Of a stretch of 64,000 nucleotides of DNA, positions 1-7,977 are shown piece by piece. This stretch comes from UBA940 sp031548515. Its GTDB lineage: Bacteria; Bacteroidota; Bacteroidia; Bacteroidales; Rikenellaceae. Position numbers and translations under genes: made by a program. The DNA is taken from positions 31,220 through 95,219 of the forward strand of contig JAVBRB010000014.1 of NCBI GenBank assembly GCA_031548515.1, written 5' to 3'. A model generated the notes under the pieces. That model was not told where the DNA came from. It saw only the letters and a program-made list of their open reading frames with translations, and made no database searches. The first letter of the stretch is position 1; every line of letters starts with the position of its first letter.

Positions 1-718
1 TCATCACGTCTGTATTGCGCGTAACCACGAGTTGTGACTCTATACCCCTGAAATCGATTGCACCTTCGACCGCGCCGGTTTCGGGGTTTATTATAATAAT
101 GTTCTCGGTCATATATACGTTGGCCCATATCCTGCCCCCGATCCACTCCAGTTCATTGATATTCTGTACCGGTTTATTGCCGTTGCGCACCTGTATGGTA
201 CGTTCTGTTTTGAAAGTTTCCGGATTCACGACCGCGATATTGGGCGAACCGTCGCTCATGTAGAGTTTTGTACCGTCGGTAGTGACACCCCAGCCTTCGC
301 CCGAATATCCGAATTCACGTATTTTTTCAAAAGTTTCGGCGTCGTAGACGAAAGCCTTGCCTTCGAGCCACGTGAGCTGATATATTTTGCCATCCAGCCG
401 TGCCGCCCCTTCGCCGAAATAAGCGGCGTCGAGCGAAACCTGTTTGACTGGCAGTCCGCTCTCCAGGACGACTTTTCGCATGGATGAGTGGCCATACTCG
501 CCGGTGCTTTCGTACAGGAACCCGTCATGCCAGAACAGGCCTTGGGTATAGGCTCCCGTGTCGTGCGGATAGGCTTTGACTATCCTGTAACCGTATGGCT
601 CCGCTGTTTTCACTTCGGGATTGTTCCGCGTCTGCGACTTTTTTTGCATATTGCCGCTGCGTCCGCCGCAAGCGATCAGGCACACGGCGCAAAGGAGCGA
701 TGCTATGGCGTATTTCAT
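1..718 (-). CDS. Glutaminyl-peptide cyclotransferase lipoprotein (3' end outside window)
   Basis: Reading leftward from an ATG at 718, the open frame runs off the window edge after 239 codons. The N-terminus is a lipoprotein signal ending LIACGG, so the mature protein should be lipid-anchored outside the inner membrane. The following sequence (YPHDTGAYTQGLFWHDGFLYESTG, read in two parts as YPHDTGAYTQGLFW and HDGFLYESTG) and repeated WxxG/GEGWG blades match the glutamine cyclotransferase beta-propeller family (PF05096), which converts N-terminal glutamine of peptides to pyroglutamate. The family is about 260 residues, so only a short C-terminal piece is missing. It is divergent from serS. Family assignment is strong; the biological substrate is unknown. 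Confidence 0.85.
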   Translation of the reverse strand, partial: MKYAIASLLCAVCLIACGGRSGNMQKKSQTRNNPEVKTAEPYGYRIVKAYPHDTGAYTQGLFWHDGFLYESTGEYGHSSMRKVVLESGLPVKQVSLDAAYFGEGAARLDGKIYQLTWLEGKAFVYDAETFEKIREFGYSGEGWGVTTDGTKLYMSDGSPNIAVVNPETFKTERTIQVRNGNKPVQNINELEWIGGRIWANVYMTENIIIINPETGAVEGAIDFRGIESQLVVTRNTDVM

Positions 719-756
719 CGTTTTTTCGGTAAAAATGACGTACAAAGATACGAAAA

Positions 757-793
757 CTGAATTATGAATTATGGATTATGGATTATGAATTGG
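757..793. repeat. Imperfect short tandem repeat between divergent genes
   Basis: Between the cyclotransferase start and the serS promoter the sequence repeats units of the type ATTATGAA / TTATGGA several times in a row. It lies about 50 bases upstream of the serS -7 element (846-853). No coding potential is seen. Similar short tandem runs occur at 5069-5105 and 37714-37744. Confidence 0.6.
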
Positions 794-877
794 CAATGCG
801 TGTTGATTTTTTAATTAATTTTTATAAAAAGGGATCACTTTTCACTATCTTTGGAGCCTCTATAAAATGGATAAGTT

Positions 878-2149
878 ATGCTTACACTGAAACAGATAAG
901 GGGCGAACGCGCTGAGACCATAGCGCGCCTTGCGGTCAAGGGTTTCGACGCAGCTCCGGTCATTGAAAAGATCGAACTGCTGGACGACCGCCGCAAGGCC
1001 ATACAGACCGAACTCGACAACCTGCTGGCCCGTCAGAATCAGGCTGCCAAACAGATCGGCCAACTGATGGGGCAGGGCAAACGCGATGAAGCCGAGCAGG
1101 CGAAAGCCGATGTAGCCGCACTCAAGGAACTTTCGAAGGGCCTTGACGAAGAGTTGAAAACCGTGACGGACGAACTCAATGCAGCGATAGTCGTGTTGCC
1201 GAATCTTCCGGCTGCGATGGTTCCTGAAGGCCGTACTGCCGAAGACAATGTGGTCGTTAAGATACGCGAGGATTATCCAGAACCGATGGAGAACGCGCTT
1301 CCGCACTGGGAGTTAGCTGCAAAATATGACATTATAGACTTTGAATTGGGCGTGAAGCTGACTGGCGCGGGTTTCCCAGTCTATAAAGGACAGGGTGCGG
1401 CCCTGCAGCGCGCGCTTATAGCATATTTCATCGACCGCAACACAGCGGCCGGGTACACCGAAATACAGCCGCCCATTATGGTCAACGAGGCCTCCGGCTT
1501 CGGCACGGGACAGCTTCCAGACAAGGAGGGACAGATGTACCACGCGACCGTCGATAACCTCTATCTCGTGCCGACCGCGGAAGTTCCCCTCACGAACATC
1601 TACCGCGACGTGATCCTCGAAGAGAGAGACTTTCCGGTGAAGATCACGGCCTACACACCCTGTTTCCGCCGCGAGGCCGGCTCCTACGGCAAGGACGTGA
1701 GGGGGCTTAACCGCCTGCACCAGTTCGACAAGGTGGAGATAGTGCGCCTCGAAAAACCAGAAGATTCATACGCGGCCCTCGACGAAATGGTCGCCCACGT
1801 TGAATCGCTGGTTGCGGAACTCGGCCTGCCGTACCGCATACTGCGTCTTTGCGGAGGCGACATGAGTTTCACTTCGGCACTCACCTATGATTTCGAAGTG
1901 TGGTCGGCGGCACAGGAACGCTGGCTGGAGGTATCTTCGGTGTCGAATTTCGAGTCATTCCAGTCGAACCGTCTGCGTCTGCGCTACCGCGATGCCGACA
2001 AGAAAATGCAGCTTGCCCACACGCTCAACGGAAGCTCGCTGGCCCTGCCGCGCATAGTGGCCGCCCTGCTCGAGAATTACCAGACGCCAGAAGGCATCAT
2101 GATACCCGAAGTTCTGCGTCCTTACACGAAGTTCGATATTATTAGATAG
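878..2149 (+). CDS. serS: Seryl-tRNA synthetase
   Basis: Class II aminoacyl-tRNA synthetase that charges tRNA-Ser (and tRNA-Sec where present) with serine in the cytoplasm. The 423 residues match the normal family length. An N-terminal antiparallel coiled-coil arm (about residues 30-110, many Lys/Glu/Ala) is followed by the catalytic core. The class II motifs are visible: TPCFRREAGSYGKD for motif 2, and NGSSLALPRIVAALLENYQ for motif 3. A Bacteroidota -7 box TATCTTTG lies at 846-853, 25 bases before the ATG. The gene is monocistronic or followed by the ferredoxin, which has its own promoter. Confidence 0.97.
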   Translation: MLTLKQIRGERAETIARLAVKGFDAAPVIEKIELLDDRRKAIQTELDNLLARQNQAAKQIGQLMGQGKRDEAEQAKADVAALKELSKGLDEELKTVTDELNAAIVVLPNLPAAMVPEGRTAEDNVVVKIREDYPEPMENALPHWELAAKYDIIDFELGVKLTGAGFPVYKGQGAALQRALIAYFIDRNTAAGYTEIQPPIMVNEASGFGTGQLPDKEGQMYHATVDNLYLVPTAEVPLTNIYRDVILEERDFPVKITAYTPCFRREAGSYGKDVRGLNRLHQFDKVEIVRLEKPEDSYAALDEMVAHVESLVAELGLPYRILRLCGGDMSFTSALTYDFEVWSAAQERWLEVSSVSNFESFQSNRLRLRYRDADKKMQLAHTLNGSSLALPRIVAALLENYQTPEGIMIPEVLRPYTKFDIIR

Positions 2150-2153
2150 TTTC

Positions 2154-2185
2154 TTTGGACAATCGGCATGGATTGTGTATATTTG
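2154..2185 (+). promoter_or_regulatory. Promoter of the ferredoxin gene
   Basis: A -33 TTTG at 2154-2157 and a -7 TATATTTG at 2178-2185 are separated by 20 bases, the spacing expected for the primary sigma factor of Bacteroidota. The element begins just after the serS stop codon, so the ferredoxin is probably transcribed on its own. Confidence 0.75.
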
Positions 2186-2216
2186 CTAACGTTTTTAACC
2201 TACAAGAATATTAAAC

Positions 2217-2387
2217 ATGGCTTACAAAATTGATCCCGATCTGTGTACTGCATGCGGTACCTGCATCGACGAATGTCCGGTTGAAGCGATATCTGCAGGC
2301 GACGTTTACGTTATCGACGGCTCCACCTGCATCGATTGCGGAGCATGCGCAGGCGTATGCCCTGTAGAGGCTATAAGCCCGGAATAG
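2217..2387 (+). CDS. 2[4Fe-4S] ferredoxin
   Basis: A 56-residue protein too short for most ORF filters. It has two clostridial-type cluster motifs, CTACGTCIDECP (residues 10-21) and CIDCGACAGVCP (residues 38-49), each CxxCxxCxxxCP, so it should hold two [4Fe-4S] clusters and act as a low-potential cytoplasmic electron carrier. The internal symmetry of the two halves, each followed by VEAIS, is clear. It has its own promoter (2154-2185) and terminator (2410-2436). The partner enzyme cannot be read from the sequence; pyruvate:ferredoxin oxidoreductase and radical-SAM enzymes such as the downstream MqnC are candidates. Confidence 0.95.
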   Translation: MAYKIDPDLCTACGTCIDECPVEAISAGDVYVIDGSTCIDCGACAGVCPVEAISPE

Positions 2388-2409
2388 GGGAAATCCTCGA
2401 AACCGTTTG

Positions 2410-2436
2410 GCCGTCCCTTTCGGGGCGGCTTTTTTT
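2410..2436 (+). terminator. Rho-independent terminator after the ferredoxin
   Basis: GCCGTCCC pairs with GGGGCGGC (8 bp, one G-U) around a TTTC loop and is followed directly by seven T. Confidence 0.9.
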
Positions 2437-2455
2437 ATTGGCTTTGGATAAATCC

Positions 2456-2521
2456 AATATAAGATGAATCTCAGCCATTCTGTAAATTAGTTTGCAATGG
2501 CTCCCGGCTTTCACTATATTT
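2456..2521 (+). repeat. Dispersed intergenic element, copy A (before mqnC)
   Basis: This stretch shares a 25-base block (2456-2480, 20 of 25 identical) and a 16-base block GGCTTTCACTATATTT (2506-2521, identical) with 35904-35964 in front of adk. The spacer between blocks differs in sequence and by about five bases in length. The right block resembles a -7 element (TATATTT) ending just before the mqnC start codon. Confidence 0.7.
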
Positions 2522-2526
2522 ACGCC

Positions 2527-3642
2527 ATGAAGCAGAATGATATTTTAGACAGGGCTTTGCGCCGCGAAACGCTGACAGAAGAAGACGGGATGTTCCTGTG
2601 GGAGTGCGTACCGCTGCCTGACCTTGCGATGGCGGCTGATTCGGTGCGGCGTGCCGTCGTTCCGGACCCGTCGGTGGTGACGTGGCAAGTGGACCGCAAC
2701 GTCAACATCACCAACGTCTGCATCTCGGCCTGCAAATTCTGCAACTTCCACTGCCGTCTGGGCGAAACCGATAAGGCTTACATACTCTCCATCGACGAAT
2801 ACGCGCCCAGGATAGAGGAAACGCTTGCCCTCGGCGGCGACCAGTTGCTTCTTCAGGGCGGGCTGCATCCGCGCCTCGGGATAGATTTCTACGAAGGGCT
2901 GTTCTCAGAACTGAAACGCCGCTGGCCGCAGATCCGCCTGCATGCGCTGGGAGCGCCTGAAGTCGCTCACATAGCCCGGATAAGCGGCCTTAGGGTGCGC
3001 GAAACGCTCGAAAGACTTGTTACCGCCGGACTCGATTCTCTGCCGGGTGCAGGTGCTGAAATACTCATAGACGAGGTGCGCCGTGCGATATCTCCTGGAA
3101 AACCCTCGGCACAGCAATGGCTCGACGTGATGCGCGAAGCCCACCGCATGAACCTGCCGACTTCGGCCACCATGATGTACGGCCATGTCGAAACTCCGCG
3201 CCACATAATCCAACACCTTATAAAGATACGCGATTTGCAAAGCGAAGTCCCTATGGGGAATCACGGGTTCGTCGCATTCATTCCGTGGATTTTCCGCAGC
3301 AATGGGACACAGCTTGAAAAGGAGGGTTTCACGACGCGTTTTTCACCGCTCGAATACCTGCGTGTGATTGCAGTGAGTCGTTTGATACTGAATAATATAA
3401 ATAATATTCAGGCGTCGTGGTTGACAGTGGGAAAACAGACCGCCCAAATCGCCCTGCACAGCGGAGCCAACGACATGGGTTCGATCATGATAGAGGAAAA
3501 TGTGGTGTCGTCGGCCGGAGCGGCCAACCGTTTCGATGCCGCCGGGATACAGGCCGCGATCCGCGAGGCGGGTTTTACTCCGCAGTTGAGAGACCAGCTT
3601 TACCGTCCGCGCCCTTGGCCTTTGCCTTGTCAAAACGGCTGA
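2527..3642 (+). CDS. mqnC: Radical SAM dehypoxanthine futalosine cyclase (MqnC)
   Basis: Predicted to close the ring of dehypoxanthine futalosine in the futalosine route to menaquinone. The radical-SAM cluster motif CxxxCxxC is at C65, C69 and C72. MqnC-type signatures follow: GAGAEILIDEVRRAISPGK, TSATMMYGHVET, and QASWLTVG with GANDMGSIMIEENVVSSAG. I chose the ATG at 2527 (371 residues) rather than the in-frame 2497, because the first ten codons of the longer form lie inside a dispersed repeat. MqnE and CofH are relatives, but the GAGAEI and HVET blocks fit MqnC best. Its last 68 bases overlap the convergent serine hydrolase gene. No other mqn gene is nearby. Confidence 0.88.
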   Translation: MKQNDILDRALRRETLTEEDGMFLWECVPLPDLAMAADSVRRAVVPDPSVVTWQVDRNVNITNVCISACKFCNFHCRLGETDKAYILSIDEYAPRIEETLALGGDQLLLQGGLHPRLGIDFYEGLFSELKRRWPQIRLHALGAPEVAHIARISGLRVRETLERLVTAGLDSLPGAGAEILIDEVRRAISPGKPSAQQWLDVMREAHRMNLPTSATMMYGHVETPRHIIQHLIKIRDLQSEVPMGNHGFVAFIPWIFRSNGTQLEKEGFTTRFSPLEYLRVIAVSRLILNNINNIQASWLTVGKQTAQIALHSGANDMGSIMIEENVVSSAGAANRFDAAGIQAAIREAGFTPQLRDQLYRPRPWPLPCQNG

Positions 3643-5068
3643 TGGCATCGTAGACCGCCTGTTGGATGGTGTAGCGCGCCATCGATTCCGAAAAAACCTT
3701 ACTGTCGCGCGTCGGATAGGTACGGTTTGTCAGCAGTACATATATCAACTCGTATTCCGGGTCGGCCCACACGAAAGTTCCCGTAAATCCCGAATGCCCG
3801 AAACTCGACGCCGAGACCGCCGGGGCGGGGTAGGCGTCTTTCATTTTAAGTGTGTCGTTGCCGGGATAGGGCTTGTCGAAGCCGAGCGCCCTGCGGTTGT
3901 CGTTCTTAGGATACTGCATCCGCGTCCATTCGGCGATCGTCACAGGCCTCAGGTAGCGTTTCCCGTCGTAGATACCCCCGTTCAGAAGCATCTGCATCAC
4001 CACGGCGAGGTCGTGAGCGGTCCCGAAAAGACCGGCGTTGCCGGAAACCCCTCCCATGATCGCCGCAGACTCGTCATGGACATATCCGCATACAGTGGTG
4101 TGACGGAAACATTCGTCATTCTCGGTGGGGACTATTTTTTCAAGGTCTGTCGTTTTGTAGGGATTGTATCTCAGTCCTATCCCGAGAGGCTTGTAAAATT
4201 CATCGGTCACATACTCCTCGAACCCGCGGCTTGTGACCTGTTCCACGACCTCCGGAAAAAGCAGGAACGGAATGTCCGAATAGCGGTATTTTTTCGGCTT
4301 GAGTTCCACATCCCTGATCTGGTCGAACAGCATGTCGCGGTACTTGCGGTTGATGTACATGTCGTAATAAACGTCGACCGGATAGCGCACCGAGTAGCTG
4401 CAGCTGAAACAATCCTCGTTGTACGCCCATTCTTCCCATTTTGTCTTTTTGTACTTGCTGTTCTCCGCTTTTTTGGCATCTTCCTCCTCCTCGGCGTCGC
4501 TTTTCATCAGGCGCAGCATGGGTATTCCGGAGGGAAAACCCGCCTGATGGGCAAGCATCTCGCGAAATGTGATATCCTTTTTGTCGGTATCCCTGAACGG
4601 CCTGTAATATTTCGAGAATGGCTCGTCGAGTCCTATGCGGCACTCTTCGGCAAGTTTCATCAGGGCGAGGGTGGAGGATGCGATCTTTGTGATCGAAGCG
4701 AGGTCGTAAATATGGTCGTTCTCTACTGGCGTGAGTTCCGAATAGTCGTGCCAGCCGTAGCTGTGTTCCATTACGACTTTGCCGCCGCGAGCGACGAGCA
4801 CCTGGCAGCCCGGGAAAGCGTGTTTCGCGATGGCCGCCGCGACGATAGAATCGACGGTGCGGTAGAGGTATGCACTGTCTATCCCGGCTTCACGGGGGGA
4901 TGCGTTCACCAGCACCGGCGCGGCGCACCACGTCCCGTGCTCCGGCGGCGCAAGCTGCGCGAATGCAGATATTAACGATAAGTGATTAGTGATTAGTAGA
5001 AGAGAGACAAAGCAGACTCGTGTGATTTGCCTCACAACACTTTTGTCCTTAATCTTTTCTTTAACCAT
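3575..5068 (-). CDS. Beta-lactamase-family serine hydrolase, exported
   Basis: A 497-residue member of the class C beta-lactamase/penicillin-binding-protein-like hydrolase family (PF00144). A signal peptide ends near SAFAQ (residue 38). The catalytic SxxK motif is S125-I-T-K128, the KYRYSD segment supplies the tyrosine motif, and HSGFTG near the C-terminus corresponds to the HxG motif. An unusual acidic/lysine-rich insert follows the LRLMKSDAEEEED segment. Such proteins are esterases or peptidases acting on cell-wall or small-molecule substrates; the substrate here cannot be told. The part of the signal peptide reading LLITNHLSLIS is encoded by 7-base tandem repeats (about 4974-5000). The gene lies downstream of ahcY and overlaps mqnC tail to tail. 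Confidence 0.85.
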   Translation of the reverse strand: MVKEKIKDKSVVRQITRVCFVSLLLITNHLSLISAFAQLAPPEHGTWCAAPVLVNASPREAGIDSAYLYRTVDSIVAAAIAKHAFPGCQVLVARGGKVVMEHSYGWHDYSELTPVENDHIYDLASITKIASSTLALMKLAEECRIGLDEPFSKYYRPFRDTDKKDITFREMLAHQAGFPSGIPMLRLMKSDAEEEEDAKKAENSKYKKTKWEEWAYNEDCFSCSYSVRYPVDVYYDMYINRKYRDMLFDQIRDVELKPKKYRYSDIPFLLFPEVVEQVTSRGFEEYVTDEFYKPLGIGLRYNPYKTTDLEKIVPTENDECFRHTTVCGYVHDESAAIMGGVSGNAGLFGTAHDLAVVMQMLLNGGIYDGKRYLRPVTIAEWTRMQYPKNDNRRALGFDKPYPGNDTLKMKDAYPAPAVSASSFGHSGFTGTFVWADPEYELIYVLLTNRTYPTRDSKVFSESMARYTIQQAVYDAISRFDKAKAKGADGKAGLSTAE

Positions 5069-5105
5069 TGATCACTTATCTCTAATCGTTAATCGCTAAT
5101 CACTA
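5069..5105. repeat. 7-base imperfect tandem repeat upstream of the serine hydrolase
   Basis: Plus-strand units of the type TAATCGT, TAATCGC, TAATCAC follow one another between the serine hydrolase start and the ahcY stop. Related units, GATAAGT and GATTAGT, occur inside the serine hydrolase signal-peptide coding region at about 4977-5000. Confidence 0.6.
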
Positions 5106-6521
5106 ATACCTGTAGTGGTCTGCTTTGTAGGGGCCGTTCTTGTCGACGCCTATGTATGCGGCCTGTTCGTCGGTCAATTCGGTGAGCCGTACGCCGAGGT
5201 TCGCGAGGTGCAGGCGGGCGACCTCTTCGTCTAGCTGCTTTGGCAGGCGGTAGACGTCGACCGCCAGATTGCCGCGGTTCTGCCACAGCTCCATCTGGGC
5301 GAGCGTCTGGTTGGTGAACGAGTTGCTCATCACGAACGAGGGGTGTCCCGTCGCGCAGCCGAGGTTCACCAGGCGCCCTTCGGCCAGAATAAAGATCGAA
5401 TGGCCGTCGGCGAAGGTGTATTTATCTACCTGCGGCTTGATATTGAGTTTAGTAACGCTCTTGTCAGCTTCGAGTTTTTCCATCTGGATCTCGTTGTCGA
5501 AGTGGCCGATGTTACACACTATGGTCTGGTCGCGCATCCGGCGCATGTGGTCCAGCGTGATGATGTCGCGGTTCCCGGTGGTCGTGACGTAGATGTTGCC
5601 TTCGGGCAGCGCGTCCTCGACCCTCATCACCTCGAAACCTTCCATCGCGGCCTGCAGGGCGCAGATAGGGTCGATCTCGGTCACGATCACGCGCGCTCCA
5701 TATGACTTCATGCTTCGTGCGCAACCTTTGCCGACGTCGCCGTAGCCGCACACTACGACCACTTTCCCGGCGATCATCACGTCCGTAGCGCGCTTGATGC
5801 CGTCGGCCAGCGATTCGCGGCAGCCGTACAGGTTGTCGAACTTGCTTTTGGTCACCGAGTCGTTGACGTTGATGGCAGGGAAAAGCAATTCGCCCGCATC
5901 CTTCATCTGGTACAGGCGATGTACTCCGGTGGTGGTTTCCTCGGAAACACCCGTGATCTCGGGCACCATGCCGTGCCATTTGCGAGGTTCTTCGGCCAAC
6001 AGCGTGCGGAGTGTTTCAAGGATCACCTTTTCCTCATAACTGCCCGGCGCGTATTCGAGTGTCGAGGCGTCGTTCTCGGCCTTGTAACCTTTATGTATGA
6101 GCAGGGTGGCGTCGCCGCCGTCGTCGACTATCACGTTGGGGCCTTTTCCATCCGGGAACGACAGCGCCATGGCCGTACACCACCAGTATTCGGGTAGCGA
6201 TTCGCCTTTCCATGCAAAGACCGGGATGCCGGCTTCGGCGATCGCGGCGGCGGCATGGTCCTGCGTCGAGAATATGTTGCAGCTGCACCAGCGCACTTCT
6301 GCGCCCAGTTCGGCGAGCGTTTCGATCAGCACCGCCGTCTGGATCGTCATGTGCAGCGAACCCATTATGCGTGCGCCTTTCAACGGCTTCTGCTGTCCGT
6401 ATTTCGCACGCAGGGACATCAATCCCGGCATTTCGTGCTGCGCTATCTCTATCTCCTTGCGGCCCCATCCGGCCAGCGTGATGTCTGCTACCTTATAAGG
6501 TATGGTCAGGTCTAAATACAT
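5103..6521 (-). CDS. ahcY: Adenosylhomocysteinase
   Basis: S-adenosylhomocysteine hydrolase (472 residues, normal length) splits S-adenosylhomocysteine into adenosine and homocysteine, removing the product inhibitor of methyltransferases. Diagnostic segments are visible: HMTIQTAVLIETL and EVRWCSCNIFSTQDHAAAA in the substrate domain, DSVTKSKFDNLYGCRESL, the NAD-binding GYGDVGKGCA, and the C-terminal DKNGPYKADHYRY ending in the family-typical YRY. The start codon overlaps the end of the riboflavin kinase gene by 10 bases, so the two are probably translationally coupled within a long leftward operon. Confidence 0.98.
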   Translation of the reverse strand: MYLDLTIPYKVADITLAGWGRKEIEIAQHEMPGLMSLRAKYGQQKPLKGARIMGSLHMTIQTAVLIETLAELGAEVRWCSCNIFSTQDHAAAAIAEAGIPVFAWKGESLPEYWWCTAMALSFPDGKGPNVIVDDGGDATLLIHKGYKAENDASTLEYAPGSYEEKVILETLRTLLAEEPRKWHGMVPEITGVSEETTTGVHRLYQMKDAGELLFPAINVNDSVTKSKFDNLYGCRESLADGIKRATDVMIAGKVVVVCGYGDVGKGCARSMKSYGARVIVTEIDPICALQAAMEGFEVMRVEDALPEGNIYVTTTGNRDIITLDHMRRMRDQTIVCNIGHFDNEIQMEKLEADKSVTKLNIKPQVDKYTFADGHSIFILAEGRLVNLGCATGHPSFVMSNSFTNQTLAQMELWQNRGNLAVDVYRLPKQLDEEVARLHLANLGVRLTELTDEQAAYIGVDKNGPYKADHYRY

Positions 6522-6886
6522 TTTCGTTCCTTTAATATTTCGGTTATTGTTTTTTTGTCTTTTTCGATCTGCGCGCGTAGTTCCTCCGGCGATGCAAATT
6601 TACGCTCGGGACGGATGAATTCCAAGAGTTCGGCCGTGAGATTTTCGCTGTACAGGTCGCTTGAGAAGTCCAGCAGGTGAAGTTCGAGGATACGCGTTCC
6701 GCCAGAGAAGGTCGGCTTCACGCCGAGGTAGGCCATTGCGCCGTAGCGCCGTCCTCCGTATTCAACTGCGGCGGCATAGATTCCGTTGGCGGCCGCGAAA
6801 TCCTCCCCGACCGGGATATTGGCTGTCGGATAGCCCAGACCGCGTCCTATCCTGCTGCCTTCCGCCACACGCCCGCTGATCTTCAT
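6512..6886 (-). CDS. Stand-alone riboflavin kinase domain
   Basis: A 124-residue protein equal to only the C-terminal flavokinase half of bifunctional RibF. The RFK nucleotide/flavin signature GRVAEGSRIGRGLGYPTANI opens the protein, followed by NGIYAAAVEYGGRRYGAMAYLG and the C-terminal FIRPERKFASPEELRAQI. It should phosphorylate riboflavin to FMN. The FAD synthetase (nucleotidyltransferase) half is absent, and the upstream neighbour is an unrelated permease. The ATG overlaps the permease stop codon (ATGA) and its own end overlaps ahcY by 10 bases, so the short length is a stable gene structure and not a recent truncation. FAD synthesis must be encoded elsewhere. Confidence 0.87.
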   Translation of the reverse strand: MKISGRVAEGSRIGRGLGYPTANIPVGEDFAAANGIYAAAVEYGGRRYGAMAYLGVKPTFSGGTRILELHLLDFSSDLYSENLTAELLEFIRPERKFASPEELRAQIEKDKKTITEILKERKCI

Positions 6887-7974
6887 ATCTTTTCCGTCAG
6901 TTTCTGCACCACCCGGAACCGGCTCAGGAACTCTTTTGCAAATACCCTCAGTACGTTATACGCAGGTATAGCAAGGAGCATACCCCAGATCCCGCCCACA
7001 CTTCCGGCCATCAGTATCACGATGAATATTTCGAGCGGATGCGCTTTCACGCTGTTGGAGTAGAGCACCGGTTGCAAAACGAGGTTGTCGATGGCCTGTG
7101 CGACGATGACGGTGATGCCGACTATCAGTACCATAGTCAGTATCGATGCTCCGGCGATAGGCGAGATGATGCCTATAATAACGCTGATACACCAACTGAT
7201 AAGGGGACCCACATATGGCACGACGTTCATCACGCCTACGGTAAGGCCGATGAACAGAGCGTCGCGCGGAGCCAGCCCGCAGATCATCAGCACCGCCGAA
7301 ACGAAGGTGAACATGATGGTCGATTCGGTCAAGATGCCGATGAAGTAACGTTTCAGCAATTGCGACACGGAGTCCATGGCATGGCGTATCTTCTCTTCGT
7401 ATTTTGCAGGACTTACGGTGACTATGATGTTGGTGAACATATCGTTCTCCTTCAGAAAGAAGAAACCGATGAATGTGACGGAGAAAGCGGCTATGGCGAC
7501 TCCGCCTACGACCGACACAACCGATGATACTACGGTATTAACCGTGGCCGGGTCGAGAAGCCCTTTGATGAAATTCAGTATTTCGTCCCAGACCGAGAAG
7601 TCCGCTCCCAACGAGAAAGTATCGCGTATCCACTCCTGTATGCCGTAGAGGGGATCGAAAAACGAGTCGGGGAACACGCTCGCGTCGGCTGACATCAGCA
7701 TGTCGACCTTGTTGACTATGATCGGGATGAATGTGAAGAAGAACGTCAGTATCACGCACCACATTATAATGACCGTCACCAGTGCCGCGAGCCAGCGCGG
7801 AGGGTGCCACTTTTTGATACGTATCTTCAGGAACAGGTTCATTAGCGGAGTGCCGATAATGGCCAGCACCGCCGCGATCAGGACGTAGAAAACAATGGAG
7901 CGGAAATACCACAACAGCAGAGCCAGGATGATAATCCCCGCGGTTATTAAAAGATATTTCGGTGTTTTCTGCAT
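6883..7974 (-). CDS. AI-2E family transporter (PerM-like membrane protein)
   Basis: A 363-residue polytopic inner-membrane protein of the AI-2E/UPF0118 family (PF01594). Two N-terminal helices (about residues 8-48), a third at about 60-85, a soluble segment, and then a helical bundle containing the family-typical GLTVGVMNVVPYVGPLISW and DNLVLQPVLYSNSVKAHPLEIF motifs are visible. Members have been linked to autoinducer-2 export, Na+/H+ exchange or general efflux; the substrate here is not predictable. The stop codon overlaps the riboflavin kinase start by four bases and the gene follows psd by three bases. Confidence 0.88.
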   Translation of the reverse strand: MQKTPKYLLITAGIIILALLLWYFRSIVFYVLIAAVLAIIGTPLMNLFLKIRIKKWHPPRWLAALVTVIIMWCVILTFFFTFIPIIVNKVDMLMSADASVFPDSFFDPLYGIQEWIRDTFSLGADFSVWDEILNFIKGLLDPATVNTVVSSVVSVVGGVAIAAFSVTFIGFFFLKENDMFTNIIVTVSPAKYEEKIRHAMDSVSQLLKRYFIGILTESTIMFTFVSAVLMICGLAPRDALFIGLTVGVMNVVPYVGPLISWCISVIIGIISPIAGASILTMVLIVGITVIVAQAIDNLVLQPVLYSNSVKAHPLEIFIVILMAGSVGGIWGMLLAIPAYNVLRVFAKEFLSRFRVVQKLTEKI

Positions 7975-7977
7975 CGT

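Noticed and set aside
3662..4975. 437-codon plus-strand frame
   Set aside because: It is the reverse of the serine hydrolase gene, whose catalytic motifs are clear; the antisense product has no recognisable domain.
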